Positions 61,396 through 64,000 of a stretch of 64,000 nt of DNA are shown here, in pieces; the first letter of the stretch is position 1, and each line of letters begins with the position of its first letter. Under the pieces are notes generated by a model that was not told where the DNA came from, did no database searches, and saw only the letters and a list, made by a program, of their open reading frames with translations. Where the stretch lies: positions 157,001 through 221,000 of the forward strand of contig CAJNDS010002699.1 in the NCBI GenBank assembly GCA_905221605.1. Direction: 5' to 3'. This DNA comes from Symbiodinium natans. Lineage: Eukaryota; Sar; Dinophyceae; Suessiales; Symbiodiniaceae. A program made the translations under genes and the position numbers.

Positions 61396-64000
61396 GCGCA
61401 GAGAGTTGAAGAGTAAATGATGTGAGGTACCCCGTGCCGAGCTCCACAAGTACTTCACAACGCTGCCTGGCTCGAAATGGTCGCAAGTACATCAGTACTT
61501 TCGCTGGACACTCCGCCCATCCCCCAACACTCCAAATTGTCTCGCTTGCCTGCACACACCCACATGCAAGTTTGACGGCGAATGTTCCAAGAAAGCCTTA
61601 AAACCGTGACTGTGGCGAGTAAAGTCGTAATGTTACCAGAGTGCCCTAAGTCTAGAGTTAAAGAGCACCTGGAATTACAGTCTCATACACATCGGTTTCG
61701 TACACAGTGGTTCACTGCATTCGAATCGCCTGCCTATCCAATGCAGCAGTGCGGGATGGATAGCTTTAGACCTACTTCGGATTGCATTCGGCTTCTGGTC
61801 CATTGGCCAGGATGGATGTCAACGGTGATGGCCTGCCAGAAGCCTACTAGAAGATCAGTTTGGTCGGACAGAGAACCTAGGATGATCCAACACGTCCGAG
61901 GCTCCAGGACGAGGAGTTCGTGCAGGTGATTCGGTTCTTAATGCTGCCTGGGAAGCAGAATTGGGTGTACTTAAGGAGATGGGGGGAGACAGGTGTAGTA
62001 GGGAGCCCCCAATCATCTGTTATAACGCTGACCCACATCCACCTCGGAGCCGCCTAAAGGAAGCAATGCGAGGATGGGGCGGCACTGTTTATGTTCAGAG
62101 GCGAGAGGCCTTAGAGGCCTCGGCGGATTGGGAATATTGAGATATATTGAGATACCTGAGAGCAAGACGGTCTTTACGACCTGAGCTTGAAAGGCTTGAA
62201 GTGTTCGAGATTGTTCGAGCATGTTGAGAACATCAAGGTTGGACTACTACCCACACCACATCTTGAAACACCTGCACTTGCTTGCCTGGCATGTCTAAAC
62301 TGACCGCGCTTGGTGTCTTGCAGCCCAGTCAGACAGAGCTAGCAGTTAGCTTGCCAGGACGCTGGGGCAAATTACGCTGTTCGTGTTTGGGGCGCTCCTT
62401 GCGATCGGCGTGGTGTTCCTCCTTGTCACCGTCCCGAGTGCATCACTATCTGACACTTCGCATGCGGCTATTCCCCGCTCAAAGTATTGTGCCTTGAGGT
62501 GACACTTGTTATAGACTTCTTCAAAGCAGGCGGGGGCAGCTAGACCGGCAAATGGTTGGAAACCTAGTTGTGCACTTCTTGTGGGTATATGTTTTTCCTC
62601 TTAGGCCTGCTAGGGAAGATGGAAGGGAAAGAGAAGCAAGGAACGGATGCAGGGAGGGATGCCAACCATGCGGATAGTTCTTGGAGGCTGAGACGAGGGC
62701 TTCATTTGCGCTCTCGCCCAGGTCGCATGCACGTTCCACATTGGAAAATCGTGCTCCCGCCTAAGTCCCGTGCGTTTGAGGTTTGTGCCGGTCGGTGTTG
62801 CGTAAAGCGAGGCAGCGCGTACTTTGCCTTGTTTTTGGGGTTCGTTACGTGCCTCCAGGGAGTCTCGTCAAAAGGAATTCGCATGTCATGCGCTTGCGAA
62901 CTGCGCATGCGCAGAATTCTCCTCGTCAAAATCAGTACTCTCTCTTTGGCCCCTGGAGTGGCTTTGGACGAGTGGTTCTGCTCTTGGAGTGGTCTTGGAG
63001 TGCTTTGGGTGGTCATCTTGCTGGAATTGCTGTGCAGTGTCTTGCACCGTTTGGGCCCACGCTGGCAGAAAGACAGCCTTTTGGGCGGTCAGACTGACAG
63101 TCTACTACGTTTGGAGCATCCAAGGCTTGGAAACAGCTAGAAAGATTGTCGGCTTCGCTTTCTGTTCCTAGATGGGCTGTTTTGGTTTTCTTCGGATGGT
63201 CAAAACTGGCAGTGCAGCTGGCCCGCTTTGTAGTCGACATACCCTTGTGGCCAGAAGTCGTCCTAAGACAGCCGCCTCAAAAAAGAAGTCTAAACAAAAG
63301 ATTGCGGTGGTCGCATCTTCTTTGCAGGAGAAGACGTGGCGGCCACACTTCATGGAGGCTTTAGCGCCATCTTCGGGGTTGTGGGCAAAAGGCCTGGAAG
63401 TGCCTGAAAGGAGCGTGTGCTTGGATGGCAAAGGTGTTCGGATGTGTCAGGCTCAGTGATGAGGGTATCGGTTTTGAAGACACCATGAAGAACTTGGAAC
63501 TCAAGCTCGAGGCAGCGATCCCACAGACCACCAAGTCTCGAAGTCACTTTAAAAGCCTGTCTGCTTGCCTCCATTGCTTCAACGACACGAGCCCCTGAGT
63601 GCGCGGCCAGTCGATGATGGTGACCGCACTCGTAATGGTCCTTGGCCTCTCGAAAGAGATGCAGGACGTGTCAGGAGCCCAGAATTCTGGGGCTCAAGAC
63701 AATTCCTGGCTTCAACGTAGGTGATTGCCTGGACAGGTTTCGAAGCGTGTTGACCTCGGCTGAAGAGCTCGCAGCATCCAGAAGCTAAGCAAAGCCTCGG
63801 AGCATGGTGGCGTTCCCTCTCGATGGGTCTCAACGGAGGCAGGTCTGCTAGTAGGCTTGAGGCAGTTGAGATGTCCCTGTCTCCAACAACTTTTTCGAAG
63901 GTGTGCAGACAATTTTGAAGAACAAAAAAACGATAGCTTGCAAGTTGTAAGTTCAATCGTAAGTGGCCAATGGTTGATTTCCTTACGACTGTGCAGGACT
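61396..64000. other. 2.6 kb without an identified gene
   Basis: Overlapping frames occur at 62568-63140 and 63146-63459 plus and 63579-63956 minus. None carries a motif. Three TTGGAGTG-type short repeats lie near 62975-63005. Confidence 0.35.

Noticed and set aside
1-64000. CRISPR arrays, bacterial operons, rRNA or tRNA genes
   Set aside because: Intron structure, telomere-type repeats and LINE content point to a eukaryote; no array with regular spacers and no rRNA or tRNA sequence was recognised by eye. A tRNA could still be missed without a covariance search.

Overview
The window looks like nuclear DNA from a dinoflagellate, most like a Symbiodiniaceae-type genome. The evidence is indirect. 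Genes are sparse and broken into short exons. Several introns run GC-AG rather than GT-AG, with AG|G-type junctions. Plant/alga-type CCCTAAA (TTTAGGG) heptamer arrays sit inside the window, microsatellites and homopolymer tracts are frequent, and there is a broken LINE of the endonuclease-RT type. The Cys-rich exon and the PIF1/Helitron-like helicase also resemble dinoflagellate proteins. No species can be named. All function calls rest on motifs read by eye; nothing was searched or aligned by computer.

Layout. 1-2.85 kb: a frame-broken non-LTR retrotransposon. 3.0-3.9 kb: degenerate telomere-like heptamers around a poly-G block. 4.1-5.0 kb: 3' exons of an EF-hand protein, probably an ion channel. 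6.2 kb: a Cys-rich exon, followed by two CCCTAAA arrays. 7.9-8.6 kb: a protein disulfide isomerase-like gene. 9.5-17 kb: microsatellites and scattered coding-like pieces. 17.3-20.9 kb: a multi-exon secreted choloylglycine-hydrolase-type Ntn hydrolase with an unusual GTAGGCCTAC palindrome cluster in one intron. 21.0-24.3 kb: a complete five-exon class I ribonucleotide reductase large subunit.

27.3-37.6 kb is the most striking part. It is a 10.36 kb element with diverged terminal inverted repeats and an apparent 5-bp target duplication (GATTT), inserted into a reading frame. Its ends are AT-rich and carry small minus-strand intronless ORFs. Its centre is GC-rich and carries a plus-strand PIF1-type helicase with a large zinc-binding C-terminus (including four exact 141-bp repeats) and about 3 kb of G-rich minisatellite.

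38.8-64 kb holds several isolated or small genes: a second PDI-like gene (42.3-42.9 kb), a glutaredoxin (52.4-52.8 kb), a minus-strand membrane protein relic (54.7-55.9 kb), an intronless 384-residue orphan (56.7-57.9 kb) and a possible glycosyltransferase exon (61.2 kb). Repeats here include a 2.7 kb intron-like block with inverted arms and a 101/202-bp tandem array (45.7-48.4 kb), a perfect small TA-flanked MITE (49.84 kb), and more CCCTAAA arrays (50.2 kb).

Ribonucleotide reductase, glutaredoxin and the two PDI-like proteins are all thiol-redox enzymes. Glutaredoxin is a known class of reductant for RNR, but they lie tens of kilobases apart, and I see no sign of a shared transcription unit.
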